From Archangium primigenium (lineage in GTDB: Bacteria; Myxococcota; Myxococcia; Myxococcales; Myxococcaceae): a DNA stretch of 64,000 bases. This document shows positions 23,668 through 32,138 of the stretch, one piece after another (within the stretch, counting starts at the first letter, position 1; every line of letters begins with the position of its first letter). The notes beneath the pieces are model-generated. The model was not told where the DNA came from. It saw only the letters and a program-made list of their open reading frames with translations, and did no database searches. The DNA lies in the NCBI RefSeq assembly GCF_016904885.1, contig NZ_JADWYI010000001.1, forward strand, positions 1,488,001 to 1,552,000. Reading direction: 5' to 3'. Made by a program: the position numbers and the translations under genes.

Positions 23668-25911
23668 TCAGGGCTGGGGCATCAGGACGCGCCGGGGCTT
23701 GCGGTCCCGGATGAGCCAGCCATCGCCCAGGAGCGAGCCGTCGTTGCCGCCCCAGGCCCGCGTCCCGCCCTGGGCGAGGCTCGCATGGGACACCGCCCGG
23801 CCCGCCGAGATGGACACCACGCCCGTGAGCCCGGGAATGGCCGTGGGCGTGGACGAGGAGACCACGCCGGGCCGTCCCAGTTCGCCGCGGATGTTATTGC
23901 CCCAACTCCAGACGGTGCCATCGTCGCGCAGCGCCAGGGCATGCAGGTCGCCCGTCGCCACCGCCACGACGTCCGTCAGTCCAGGGACGGGCGCGGGGCT
24001 GTTGCGGGACGCGGGCGTGTCGACGCCGAGCACGCCCGCGAAGCTCTCGCCCCAACTCCAGACGGTGCCATCGGCGCGCAGGGCCAGGGCATGGGACGCC
24101 GAGGTCGCGAGCGCCACGACCTGGGTGAGGCCCGTCACCAGCACGGGGATGAGCCGGTCGGTGTTCGTTCCATCCCCGAGCTGGCCCTGGGCATTGCCGC
24201 CCCAGGCCCAGACGCGGCCATTGCCGTCCAGCGCGAACGACTGGGAGCGCTGGGCCGAGCCGGTGGCCACGGCCACGATGCCCGCGAGGCCCGGGATGGG
24301 GGCGGGCGTGCGTCGGGGCGTGGTCGTCCCATCCCCGAGCTGGCCGGCATGGTTGTGGCCCCAGGCCCAGACCCGGCCATCACCGCCGAGGGCCAGCACG
24401 TGGCCCGCGGATCCATAGGAGCGCGCGCTCGCCACGGCCACGATGCCCGAGAGGCCCGGGATGGGGGCGGGCGCGAGCCGAGGCGTGGTCGTCCCGTCCC
24501 CGAGCAGACCCTCGTGATTGGTACCCCAGGCCCAGACCGAGCCGTCCGAGCGCACGACGAGGGAGCTGCCGCGCACGGTGGTGACGGACACCGCGTCCGC
24601 GAAGCCCGGCACCTGGGCGGGCGGACGGTGGTCGGCGCCCGGAGGTTCGCCCGGCAGGAACGCGCCGGCGCCCCAGGCCCAGACGGAGCCATCCGCATGG
24701 AGCGCGAGGGCGCTCGCCCAGTCGAAGACCGCCGTCACCTCCCCCTGGCCGTGCGGCAAGGGCACGGGGGTGACGCGCTGCTCGGAGCCCGTTCCCGCCG
24801 CCCAGCTGTCGTTGTCACCCCAGGCCCAGAGCGTGCCCTCCTTCGTGCGGGCCAGGGTGTGGTACTTGCCCATCGACACCTCCACGGGCCGGATCGTCAG
24901 GGACACCGGGGCGGGCGTCAGGGGCATCGGGGACGGGACGTCGCCGAGCTTCCCGCTGAAGTCGAGGCCCCAGCTCCAGAGCGTTCCGTCCCGCCGCCGC
25001 GCGAACGAGGCCTGGTCGCTCGCGCCGATGGACACCACGCCGGAGATCGCCGTGACGCGGTGGGGCGTGGCGTAGCTGGGCTCCGTCTCGGCGTGCCCCG
25101 TCCCAATGCTCTCGCCCCACGCCCAGAGCGTCCCATCCCGCCGCAGGGCCAGCGAGTGCATCGAGCCCGCGGCCACCGCCACCACCTGGGTGATGCCGGG
25201 CACCCGCGCGGGAGCCGGGCTCGGCTCGCCGCTCCACCCGCGGCCCAGCTGTCCCACGAAGTTGGCGCCCCAGGACCACAGCGAGCCATCCCGGTGCACC
25301 GCCAGGCTGTGCGTCTCGCCGGTGGCGATGGAGACGATGCCCGTGAGTCCTGGCACCTGCGTGAAGGTGGGGTTGAAGTAGTCCTCGAGTCCGAGCTGAC
25401 CGTTGTCGTTCTGTCCCGCCGCCCACACCGTGCCATCGCGGCGCAGCAGCAGGGTGTGCCACGCACTGGTGGCCAGGGCGACCACGTCCGTGATGCCCGG
25501 CACGAGCGTGGGCGTCTCCTGCTCCCAGACCCACCCCAGGCCCAGGCTCCCGCTTGCGTTGTCGCCCCAGCCCCAGACGCGGCCATCCGCGCCCAGGGCG
25601 AGGCTGTGGTCTCTGCCCGCCGCCACGGTGACCATCCCCGTGAGCTGTCCGACCCGCAGGGGCCGGGAGCGGGACATCTGGCTGGAGGGCACGCCGAGCT
25701 CGCTCCAGTCGTTGCTTCCCCAGGCCCAGACACTGCCTCCGGGCCCGAGCGCGAGGGAATGGGTCTCCGCCGCCGCCAGCGTCGGGCCTCGGCGAGAGAG
25801 AGGCCCTGGCGCGAGGGGGTTCGCCTCGAATTCCTCCAGGGGTTGGGCCCAGGCCAGGGAGCCCAGGAGTGAGAGCAACAGGACACAGCATGAGGGGAGG
25901 ATTCGTCGCAT
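23668..25911 (-). CDS. Secreted RCC1-repeat beta-propeller protein, 14 units (copy 2)
   Basis: 747 residues from ATG 25911. A Sec signal peptide (ILPSCCVLLLSLLGSLAWA) is followed almost entirely by RCC1-type repeats. I count 14 copies of the W[ASG]WG core (for example VWGWGDN, VWAWGHN), with spacing of about 50 residues, and typical GQLGDGTTT and HSLAL parts. RCC1 itself has seven blades, so 14 suggests two propellers in one chain. Repeats 9-11 are the most regular. The protein is exported; the role is unknown, though RCC1 propellers usually bind protein partners. It is the downstream member of a tandem pair (131 nt after the other RCC1 gene). Confidence 0.88.
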   Translation of the reverse strand: MRRILPSCCVLLLSLLGSLAWAQPLEEFEANPLAPGPLSRRGPTLAAAETHSLALGPGGSVWAWGSNDWSELGVPSSQMSRSRPLRVGQLTGMVTVAAGRDHSLALGADGRVWGWGDNASGSLGLGWVWEQETPTLVPGITDVVALATSAWHTLLLRRDGTVWAAGQNDNGQLGLEDYFNPTFTQVPGLTGIVSIATGETHSLAVHRDGSLWSWGANFVGQLGRGWSGEPSPAPARVPGITQVVAVAAGSMHSLALRRDGTLWAWGESIGTGHAETEPSYATPHRVTAISGVVSIGASDQASFARRRDGTLWSWGLDFSGKLGDVPSPMPLTPAPVSLTIRPVEVSMGKYHTLARTKEGTLWAWGDNDSWAAGTGSEQRVTPVPLPHGQGEVTAVFDWASALALHADGSVWAWGAGAFLPGEPPGADHRPPAQVPGFADAVSVTTVRGSSLVVRSDGSVWAWGTNHEGLLGDGTTTPRLAPAPIPGLSGIVAVASARSYGSAGHVLALGGDGRVWAWGHNHAGQLGDGTTTPRRTPAPIPGLAGIVAVATGSAQRSQSFALDGNGRVWAWGGNAQGQLGDGTNTDRLIPVLVTGLTQVVALATSASHALALRADGTVWSWGESFAGVLGVDTPASRNSPAPVPGLTDVVAVATGDLHALALRDDGTVWSWGNNIRGELGRPGVVSSSTPTAIPGLTGVVSISAGRAVSHASLAQGGTRAWGGNDGSLLGDGWLIRDRKPRRVLMPQP

Positions 25912-26042
25912 GAAGACCTTTCTTGAATGAGGTGCCGATGCACAGCGGGCCCGGGTGCGCACCGGCGTGGGAGACGGGGCGCCACCCACCCGGTCGCGGG
26001 AGCGCCGGGCGGTGGACGCGGCGGGGCTTCACCCCGGAGGGC

Positions 26043-28268
26043 TCAGGGCCGGGGCAGGAGCGACAGGACGCGCCGGGGGACGGGGTCGATGATGGGCACG
26101 CCATCGCCCAGCATGGACAGCGGATTGGCACCCCAGGCGTAGACGGAGCCGTCCGCGAGCACCGCCTGGCTCGACAGCGCTCCCGCGGAGAAGGACACCA
26201 CGCCGCTCAGGCCCGGCACGGGGGCGGGGGGCAGGAAGCCTTGGTCTTGCGTGCCCCGGCCCAGTTGCCCCGAGGCGTTGATGCCCCAGGCCCAGAGGCG
26301 GCCATCCGTGCGCAGCGCCAGCACGTGGTTGGCGGAGACCGCGGCCCGCACCACGTTCGTCATGCCGGTGATGGGCGCGGGGCTCGTGAGCAGGTCGGGG
26401 CCGGGGGGCAATTGGGGGTCGACGATGCTCCGCACGCCCCAGCCCCAGAGCGTGCCGTCCGTGCGCCGCGCCAGCGCGAGCGTGGTGCCCGCATGGATGT
26501 GGGTGACGTCGGTGAGGCCCGGCACGAGCAGGGGGCTGAGGCGGCGCGTGGTCGTGCCATCACCGAGCAGGCCCCGGTAGTTGGCGCCCCAGGCCCAGAC
26601 GCGGCCGTCCTGGCCGAGCGCGAGCGCGTACTCTCTGTCCGCCGCGATGGCCACGATGCCACTCAGGCCCGGCACGAGCGCGGGCGTGGCGCGGGCGGTG
26701 GTGGTGCCATCACCCAGCTGGCCCTGGGTGTTGTCGCCCCAGGCCCACACCCGGCCGTCCTGGCCGAGCGCGAGCGTGAACGGGCCGTTTCCGGAGACGG
26801 CCCGGAGCGCGCTCAGGCCCGGCACGGCATGGGGCGCCTCCCTGGGCTGACCGTCGGCGTTACCGGTGGTGTTGCCCCAGGTCCACAGCGAGCCGTCGGT
26901 GCGCACGGCGTAGGGGTGCGTGGTGAAGGCCAGGGAGGTGACGCCCGTGAGGCCGGGAACGGGGGCGGGCTGGGGGCTGTAGCGTCCCGCGTCGCGGCCC
27001 AACTGTCCCCGGGTGTTGTCACCCGAGGCCCACACCGTGCCGTCCTGACGCAGGGCGAAGGTGTTCTGGAGGGCGAGCACGGAGGTCGTCACGCCCTGGA
27101 GGCCGGGCAGACGGACCGGCGCGGGGTGGAAGGCGAGCCCGCGGCCCACGGCGCCACTGCTGTCATTGCCCCAGCTCCACACCGCGCCGTCCAGGCGGCG
27201 CATCAGCCCATGCTCGTCGCCGAGCGCGAGGTCCACCGCGCCGCGGAACGCCGGGAGCTCGACGGGCGTGGCGTGCACGGTCGAGGGCGCTTGCGTGACG
27301 CCCCAGCCCCAGACCGAGCCGTCGCGCCGCATCGCGAAGACGCGCAGGGGACTCACCGCCAGGGCGCGCACCTGGGTGAGCCCGGGGATGCGCGCGGGCG
27401 TCGTCTGGATGTCGATGCCAGTCCCCAGGCCCAACACGCTCACGGGGTCGGGCCCCCAGCCCCACTCCGTGTTCCGGCCCCAGGCCCAGACCGTTCCCTG
27501 CCGGGACAGGGCCAGCGAGGAGAACTTGCCCGCCTTGACGGCCACGATGTCCGTGAGGCCGGGGACGGGCGCCGGCAGCGCGCGATCCTCCTGGGTGCCA
27601 TCCCCCAGCTGGCCGACCCAATTGCTCCCCCAGCTCCACACCGTCCCGTCCTCGCGCAGGGCGAGGGAGTGCTCCTCGCCGACCGCGATGGCCGTGACCG
27701 AGGAGAGGCCCGGAATCGCGGTGGGCGTGGAGACCACCGGCTCGCCCGGGCCGAGCTGTCCATTGCCGTTGAGCCCCCAACCCCAGACGTGGCCATCCGC
27801 GCGCAGGGCCAGCGCGTGGTAGTTGCCCAGCGCGGTGGCGACCATCCGGGTGAGGGTGGGAATGGGCGTGAAGGTGTATTGGGGCGCTTGGGTGCCCAGG
27901 CCCAACATCCAGCCCATGGCGCCACACGTCCAGACGCGGCCGTCCACGCCCAGGGCCAGGCTCTGGTAGTCACTCATGGACACCGAGACGATGTGCTTCA
28001 GCCCGGGCACCTGGACGGGAGCGCGCCTGTCCAGGACATCGCCCGTGCCGAGCAGCAGCTGGAACGAGGAGCCCCAACCCCAGACGGTCCCGTCCGCCGC
28101 CAGCGCCAGGGAATTCTCGGAGGACGCGGCGAGCGTGCTCCACGACCTGGGCAGCAGCCCCTGGCGCTCGGGGTCGTCCGCCCCGGCGTCCTCGGGCGGC
28201 CAGGCCCAGGCGAGGGGAGAGCAGAGGGTGAGCAGCAGGGCCATTCTCGAGAAGGTGCGTCGTCGCAT
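26043..28268 (-). CDS. Secreted RCC1-repeat beta-propeller protein, 14 units (copy 1)
   Basis: 741 residues from ATG 28268, after a GC-rich leader. Signal peptide: MALLLTLCSPLAWAW. The mature protein again shows 14 RCC1-type cores (VWGWGSS at the start, VYAWGAN at the end), one of which is degenerate (VWTCGAM, second unit). The fourth unit has GQLGDGTQE and units 10-11 have GDGTTT. It is clearly paralogous to the next gene but well diverged. A near-consensus sigma-54 promoter lies about 175 nt upstream on the same strand, so the pair may be one sigma-54-controlled unit. Exported; partner unknown. Confidence 0.88.
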   Translation of the reverse strand: MRRRTFSRMALLLTLCSPLAWAWPPEDAGADDPERQGLLPRSWSTLAASSENSLALAADGTVWGWGSSFQLLLGTGDVLDRRAPVQVPGLKHIVSVSMSDYQSLALGVDGRVWTCGAMGWMLGLGTQAPQYTFTPIPTLTRMVATALGNYHALALRADGHVWGWGLNGNGQLGPGEPVVSTPTAIPGLSSVTAIAVGEEHSLALREDGTVWSWGSNWVGQLGDGTQEDRALPAPVPGLTDIVAVKAGKFSSLALSRQGTVWAWGRNTEWGWGPDPVSVLGLGTGIDIQTTPARIPGLTQVRALAVSPLRVFAMRRDGSVWGWGVTQAPSTVHATPVELPAFRGAVDLALGDEHGLMRRLDGAVWSWGNDSSGAVGRGLAFHPAPVRLPGLQGVTTSVLALQNTFALRQDGTVWASGDNTRGQLGRDAGRYSPQPAPVPGLTGVTSLAFTTHPYAVRTDGSLWTWGNTTGNADGQPREAPHAVPGLSALRAVSGNGPFTLALGQDGRVWAWGDNTQGQLGDGTTTARATPALVPGLSGIVAIAADREYALALGQDGRVWAWGANYRGLLGDGTTTRRLSPLLVPGLTDVTHIHAGTTLALARRTDGTLWGWGVRSIVDPQLPPGPDLLTSPAPITGMTNVVRAAVSANHVLALRTDGRLWAWGINASGQLGRGTQDQGFLPPAPVPGLSGVVSFSAGALSSQAVLADGSVYAWGANPLSMLGDGVPIIDPVPRRVLSLLPRP

Positions 28269-28454
28269 ACACGTGTGTCCTTGCCGGCCGGGAGTGGGGC
28301 AGTGGGAGACGACGCGGGCACGCGACGAGGACACACCTCGGGCCGGGCTCGCGTTGTCTGGGATTGAATGTGGGGTGGGAAGGGTGGGACGCGGCGCCCA
28401 CGCGGTCAGGGGGACTTCTCCCTTCCGCGCGAGCGCCACGTCGTGGGAAATCAA

Positions 28455-28470
28455 AGCATGCGGCGTGCCA
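28455..28470 (-). promoter_or_regulatory. Sigma-54 (RpoN) promoter upstream of the RCC1 pair
   Basis: Read on the - strand the site is TGGCACGccgcATGCT: 15 of 16 match to TGGCACG-N4-TTGCW with the exact 10-nt GG-GC spacing. The predicted start near 28444 gives a leader of about 175 nt before ATG 28268. Confidence 0.65.
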
Positions 28471-28530
28471 GGGATGGGCCCGGGGCCAAACGCGCGGAAT
28501 CACGCACGGGGGGCGCGCGACATCCGCGCC

Positions 28531-28551
28531 CGGTGACATTCTTTGTCACCG
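28531..28551. repeat. Perfect inverted repeat CGGTGACA-N5-TGTCACCG
   Basis: Eight-nt arms with a 5-nt spacer, starting 10 nt past the stop of the 110-residue protein (- strand). It may terminate that transcript or serve as an operator (TGACA-N5-TGTCA geometry) for the RCC1 promoter region 60 nt away. Confidence 0.6.
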
Positions 28552-28561
28552 CGCTGACGAA

Positions 28562-28894
28562 TCAGGGCAGGGCGCGGAACCAGTCGGCGTAGGGGGTGTT
28601 CTGCACCTTGTGGCGATTGAAGTCCGGGGCGCCGTCGGTCCACCACGGGGGGCCGCGCTCGCCGAGCGCCACCTTCGCCTTGTGCACCCGGGCCCGCGCG
28701 GCGCGCTCGGCCAGGGCATTGCCCTCGCGCAGGGCCCGGCCCACGTCCCGCCGCGCGTGCATGAGCGCCTCCACCAGGAGCGCGCGCTGCTTGGGGCCGA
28801 GCGCGGGATCCGAGCGGCGCCAGAGCACGCCGTCCACCACCAGGTAGCGGCCATCCGGCGTCACCGGGGCAGGGCGGGTCGCGCGGCGGCTCAT
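28562..28894 (-). CDS. Conserved hypothetical protein (110 residues)
   Basis: A widespread short proteobacterial protein of unknown role. N-terminal beta strands (PDGRYLVVDGVLWRRSDPAL) are followed by a helical middle (LVEALMHARRDVGRAL, then RARVHKAKVALGERGP). It ends in the conserved WWTDGAPDFNRHKVQNTPYADWF. No signal peptide. The stop of the upstream EamA gene at 28899 is 4 nt from its start, so the two are cotranscribed. Confidence 0.85.
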   Translation of the reverse strand: MSRRATRPAPVTPDGRYLVVDGVLWRRSDPALGPKQRALLVEALMHARRDVGRALREGNALAERAARARVHKAKVALGERGPPWWTDGAPDFNRHKVQNTPYADWFRALP

Positions 28895-28898
28895 GGTC

Positions 28899-29822
28899 TC
28901 AGCCCCGGGCCCGGGTGATGAGCACCACCGCGCCCAGGATGGCGCCCATGGCGAGCAGGCCCACGGGGCTCATGGCCTCGCCCGCCAGCGCGACGCCCAG
29001 GAGCACCGCCACCACCGGGTTGACGTAGGCGTAGCTCATCGCCACGGACGGCCGCGCGTTGCGCAGCAGGTAGCCATAGGCGCTGAACGCCACGAGCGAG
29101 CCGAACGTCACCAGGTAGCCGAACGCCACCAGGGCGCGCGTCGTGGGCAGGTGCGCCAGGTGCTCGCCCTTCACGGCGCTCGCCGCGAGGAAGAGCCCGC
29201 TCGCCACGAGCATCTGCGTGGCGCTGGACATGAAGCCCGGGGCCTGGGGCACCCGGCGCGACCACACCGAGCCGAACGCCCAGCTCACCGGGCCGAGCAG
29301 CAGGGCGAACGCCGCCCAGGGGTTGCCCCCGAAGCTCCCGCCCACGTTGAGCAGCCCCAGGCCACAGAAGCCCAGCACCAGCCCCCAGCGCTCCGAGCGC
29401 CCCGGCCACTGGCCGAAGAGCCCCCCGAAGAGCGCCGCCCACAGCGGCATGCTGCCCACCGCCAGCGCCACGAGCCCCGAGGACACCCACTGCTGCGCCA
29501 CCACCACCGAGCCGTTGCCCAGCACCAAGAGGAGCAGCCCCAGCACCCCCCCGCCCAGCCACTGCCGGGCGCTCGGGTGGGGCGCGCCGCGCAGGCGCAG
29601 CACGACGTACAGCACCGCCCCCGCCAGCCCGTAGCGCGCCCCCGCCATGCGCAACGGGGGAAAACCCCCCTCCAGCGCGAAGCGGATGGCCAGGTAGGTG
29701 GAGCCCCAAATGATGTACAGCGCGAAGAGGGAGAAGAGCAGGGGGGCGCGGCCGCGCTCGGGCGCGGAGAGGCCCACGGACGGCGCCGCGGCGGGCGTCG
29801 AGGACGAAATCGAAGGAGACAA
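28899..29822 (-). CDS. EamA/DMT-family transporter (YedA-like)
   Basis: 307 residues with ten predicted TM helices in two EamA halves. Markers: LYIIWGSTYLAIRFALEGGFPPL near residue 35 (first half) and VSWAFGSVWSRR near 180 starting the second half. SYAYVNPVVAVLLGVALAGE near 265 is the classical end of the second half. The family exports small metabolites such as amino acids or drugs by proton exchange; no substrate can be named. It overlaps no gene but lies 4 nt before the 110-residue gene. Confidence 0.9.
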   Translation of the reverse strand: MSPSISSSTPAAAPSVGLSAPERGRAPLLFSLFALYIIWGSTYLAIRFALEGGFPPLRMAGARYGLAGAVLYVVLRLRGAPHPSARQWLGGGVLGLLLLVLGNGSVVVAQQWVSSGLVALAVGSMPLWAALFGGLFGQWPGRSERWGLVLGFCGLGLLNVGGSFGGNPWAAFALLLGPVSWAFGSVWSRRVPQAPGFMSSATQMLVASGLFLAASAVKGEHLAHLPTTRALVAFGYLVTFGSLVAFSAYGYLLRNARPSVAMSYAYVNPVVAVLLGVALAGEAMSPVGLLAMGAILGAVVLITRARG

Positions 29823-29955
29823 GGCGGCGGGCTTTTAGCGTCCCCGTCTCCGCCCCGCGATGTGCGTCGTGGGCGTACCCGGCGCGCCAGGGTCAGGGGG
29901 CGTGCGAGCGAGGGGTGAGCGTCTCGGATGCGTCGCGCGCCCCGTCCCTCGGGGT

Positions 29956-29974
29956 GGAGGGGATTGAACCCTCC
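29956..29974. repeat. Small hairpin upstream of hrcA
   Basis: GGAGGG (29956-29961) and CCCTCC (29969-29974) flank a 7-nt loop, followed 9 nt later by five T (29983-29987). It lies about 85 nt before hrcA in the 235-nt gap 29823-30057. It could be an attenuator or a weak terminator. No CIRCE element was seen in this gap. Confidence 0.35.
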
Positions 29975-30057
29975 GCGCCGACTTTTTAGAATTTCAGCTC
30001 CCATGGATTCTCGGCGCCCCCGCCGGTGCCAAGTCCATCGGCGGAGCGTGAGGCCGG

Positions 30058-31089
30058 ATGTCCGAGGAGCTGGGAGAGCGAGAGAAGGAAGTGCTCCGCG
30101 CGGTCGTGCAGGAGTACATCTCCACGGGCGGCCCGGTGGGCAGCCACCACCTGGCGCGCAAGCCCGAGTTCGATGTCTCCTCCGCCACGCTGCGCAACGT
30201 GCTGGCGGACCTGGAGGAGCTGGGCTTCCTGGAGAAGCCGCACACGTCCGCGGGCCGGGTGCCCACGGATCGCGGCTACCGCTTCTACGTGGACACGCTG
30301 GTGCGGCTCAAGGACCCGGGGCCGAGGGACCGGGAGCTCATCCACGCGGGGCTCACGCACGAGGCGGGCCTGGACGAGCTGCTCGGCGAGGCGTCGCGCC
30401 TGCTCCACGCGCTCAGCCGCCACGCGGGCGTGGTCGTCCCGCCGCGGCCCGACGCCGCCGTGTTCCACCGGATCGAGTTCGTGCGGCTGCGCGAGGACCG
30501 GGTGCTCGCCATCCTCGTGGGGCAGAGCGGCCAGGTGCAGAACAAGCTCCTGTCCGTGGACTTCCCCATCACCTCGGACGAGCTGCTCAAGGCGAGCAAC
30601 TACCTGTCCGAGCTGTTGCACGAGGTGACGCTCGAGGAAGCGCGCGAGCGCATCCGCAACGAGCTGGACCAGGAGCAGGCGCTCTACAACGCGCTCACGT
30701 CCAAGGCGCTCAAGCTGGGCGCGGCGGCCACGGATCTGCAGACGGGCGAGCGCGTGCTCATCGAGGGCACGGGCTCGTTCTTCGAGCAGCCCGAGTTCGC
30801 CGACGTGGAGCGCATGCGCGCGCTCTTCAAGACGCTGGGCGAGAAGAACAAGCTCCTGTCCCTGCTGGACCGGGTGCAGCGCGCGCGCGAGATGCAGATC
30901 TTCATCGGCACCGAGAGCGACTTCTCCTCGGCCGGGGACGTGACGGTCATCGCCAGCCCCTACGGCAGCCGCGAGCAGGTGCTGGGCACGGTGGGCGTCA
31001 TCGGGCCCACGCGCATGAACTACCAGCGCATCATCCCGCTGGTGAGCTTCACCGCGCAGGCCCTCTCCCTGGCGCTCGACAAGGTCTAG
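30058..31089 (+). CDS. hrcA: Heat-inducible transcription repressor HrcA
   Basis: 343 residues from ATG 30058. The N-terminal winged helix-turn-helix is diagnostic: VLRAVVQEYISTGGPVGS, DVSSATLRNVLADLEELGFL and the HTSAGRVPTDRGYRFYVD stretch near residues 60-80. A GAF-like middle part and a C-terminal segment follow, with GDVTVIASPYG and GVIGPTRMNYQRIIPLV. HrcA binds CIRCE operators (TTAGCACTC-N9-GAGTGCTAA) and represses groESL/dnaK. The usual neighbours grpE, dnaK and dnaJ are absent: on the + strand it is alone and converges 6 nt before the lipid kinase gene. No CIRCE element was seen upstream, so autoregulation is not evident. Confidence 0.96.
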   Translation: MSEELGEREKEVLRAVVQEYISTGGPVGSHHLARKPEFDVSSATLRNVLADLEELGFLEKPHTSAGRVPTDRGYRFYVDTLVRLKDPGPRDRELIHAGLTHEAGLDELLGEASRLLHALSRHAGVVVPPRPDAAVFHRIEFVRLREDRVLAILVGQSGQVQNKLLSVDFPITSDELLKASNYLSELLHEVTLEEARERIRNELDQEQALYNALTSKALKLGAAATDLQTGERVLIEGTGSFFEQPEFADVERMRALFKTLGEKNKLLSLLDRVQRAREMQIFIGTESDFSSAGDVTVIASPYGSREQVLGTVGVIGPTRMNYQRIIPLVSFTAQALSLALDKV

Positions 31090-31095
31090 CCCGGC

Positions 31096-32127
31096 TCAGG
31101 CGCTCTCGGCCTGGGGCTCCTCGGGCGTCTCGGGCTCGGCCTGGCGCAGGGGCGCGTAGACGCGCAGGGCGCCGGGCAGCAGCTCGAAGCGCACGGGCGT
31201 CTGGCCGATCATCTCCCCGTCCGCGTTGACGTCCTGGGGCGGGGTGGCGTCCACGCGGATGCGCGTGCCGCTCACCGCCTTGACGGCCGGGTGGCTCAGG
31301 TGCTCGCCCGAGCGCAGCGTGAGCGCCACGCGCGCGAGCGTGGACAGGTCCTGCATGTGGCCCAGGCCCGTGCCCTCGCGGCCGGACTCGTGCGAGGGGG
31401 CGACGATGGTGTAGGCGTCCAAGAGCTGGTCATCCAGCGTGGCGTCCGGCGTCACCATGTTGCCCGCGCCGTGGTAGCGGCCATTGCCCACCACGAGCTG
31501 CAGCACGTCCACCTCCAGCGTCTCGTGCTCGGTCTCCAGGCGCACGCGGAAGGGCTGGTGCTCCCACAGCTCGGCGAAGGCGGCCACGGGGTAGGCGAGC
31601 TTGCCCACGCGGCGCTTGAGCTCGGGGGTGAGGCGGCGGGCGATGGCGGAGGCCAGGCCCAGGCTCACCGCGTTGAGGAAGGGCCGGCCGTTGGCGAGCC
31701 CCACGTCCACGTGCACGGTGCGGCCCTCGGCGATGGCGTCGCAGGCGGCCTCCAGCGTGGGCGCGATGCCGAGCGAGCGCGCGAAGTCGTTGCCCGTGCC
31801 CAGGGGCAGCACGCCCAGGGACACGTCCCGGCCGAGCAGGTGCTTGATGGCGTGGTTGAGCGTGCCGTCCCCGCCGCCGAGGATGAAGCGCCGCACGCCA
31901 CCCTCGAGCGCCTGGAGGATGAGCCGGTCCATGTGCTCAGGGTCGGTGACGGCGTGGCTCTCCAGCACGGGGATGCCGCGGTTGGCGAGCGCCTCGCGCG
32001 TGGCGGGCAGCGCCTCGGCGCCCATGCGCGAGTTGGGGTTGATGAGCACCAGGGCCGGGCCCTCGTCGAGGGCGATGCGCTCCGGGGTGGCCCGGAGCGC
32101 GATGTCGGAGATGGGTTCGGGATTCAT
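31096..32127 (-). CDS. Diacylglycerol/lipid kinase (YegS/DagK family)
   Basis: 343 residues. The DAGK catalytic domain shows LVLINPNSR near residue 30, the nucleotide-binding GGGDGTLNHAI near 85, and PLGTGNDFARSL near 107. The C-terminal beta-domain includes VVGNGRYHGAGNMVTPDATLDD with the late acidic residues of the family. These enzymes phosphorylate diacylglycerol or related lipids with ATP at the inner membrane. No signal peptide. It starts 11 nt downstream of the HAD phosphatase stop, so the two are probably cotranscribed. Confidence 0.92.
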   Translation of the reverse strand: MNPEPISDIALRATPERIALDEGPALVLINPNSRMGAEALPATREALANRGIPVLESHAVTDPEHMDRLILQALEGGVRRFILGGGDGTLNHAIKHLLGRDVSLGVLPLGTGNDFARSLGIAPTLEAACDAIAEGRTVHVDVGLANGRPFLNAVSLGLASAIARRLTPELKRRVGKLAYPVAAFAELWEHQPFRVRLETEHETLEVDVLQLVVGNGRYHGAGNMVTPDATLDDQLLDAYTIVAPSHESGREGTGLGHMQDLSTLARVALTLRSGEHLSHPAVKAVSGTRIRVDATPPQDVNADGEMIGQTPVRFELLPGALRVYAPLRQAEPETPEEPQAESA

Positions 32128-32138
32128 GGCCGCCGCCC

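Noticed and set aside
23644-25872. + strand open frame opposite the first RCC1 gene
   Set aside because: No signal peptide or domain; periodicity only mirrors the RCC1 repeats on the - strand.
29962-29975. GATTGAACCC looked like a reversed tRNA T-arm
   Set aside because: The invariant TTCGA is incomplete and no acceptor or anticodon arm can be folded around it.
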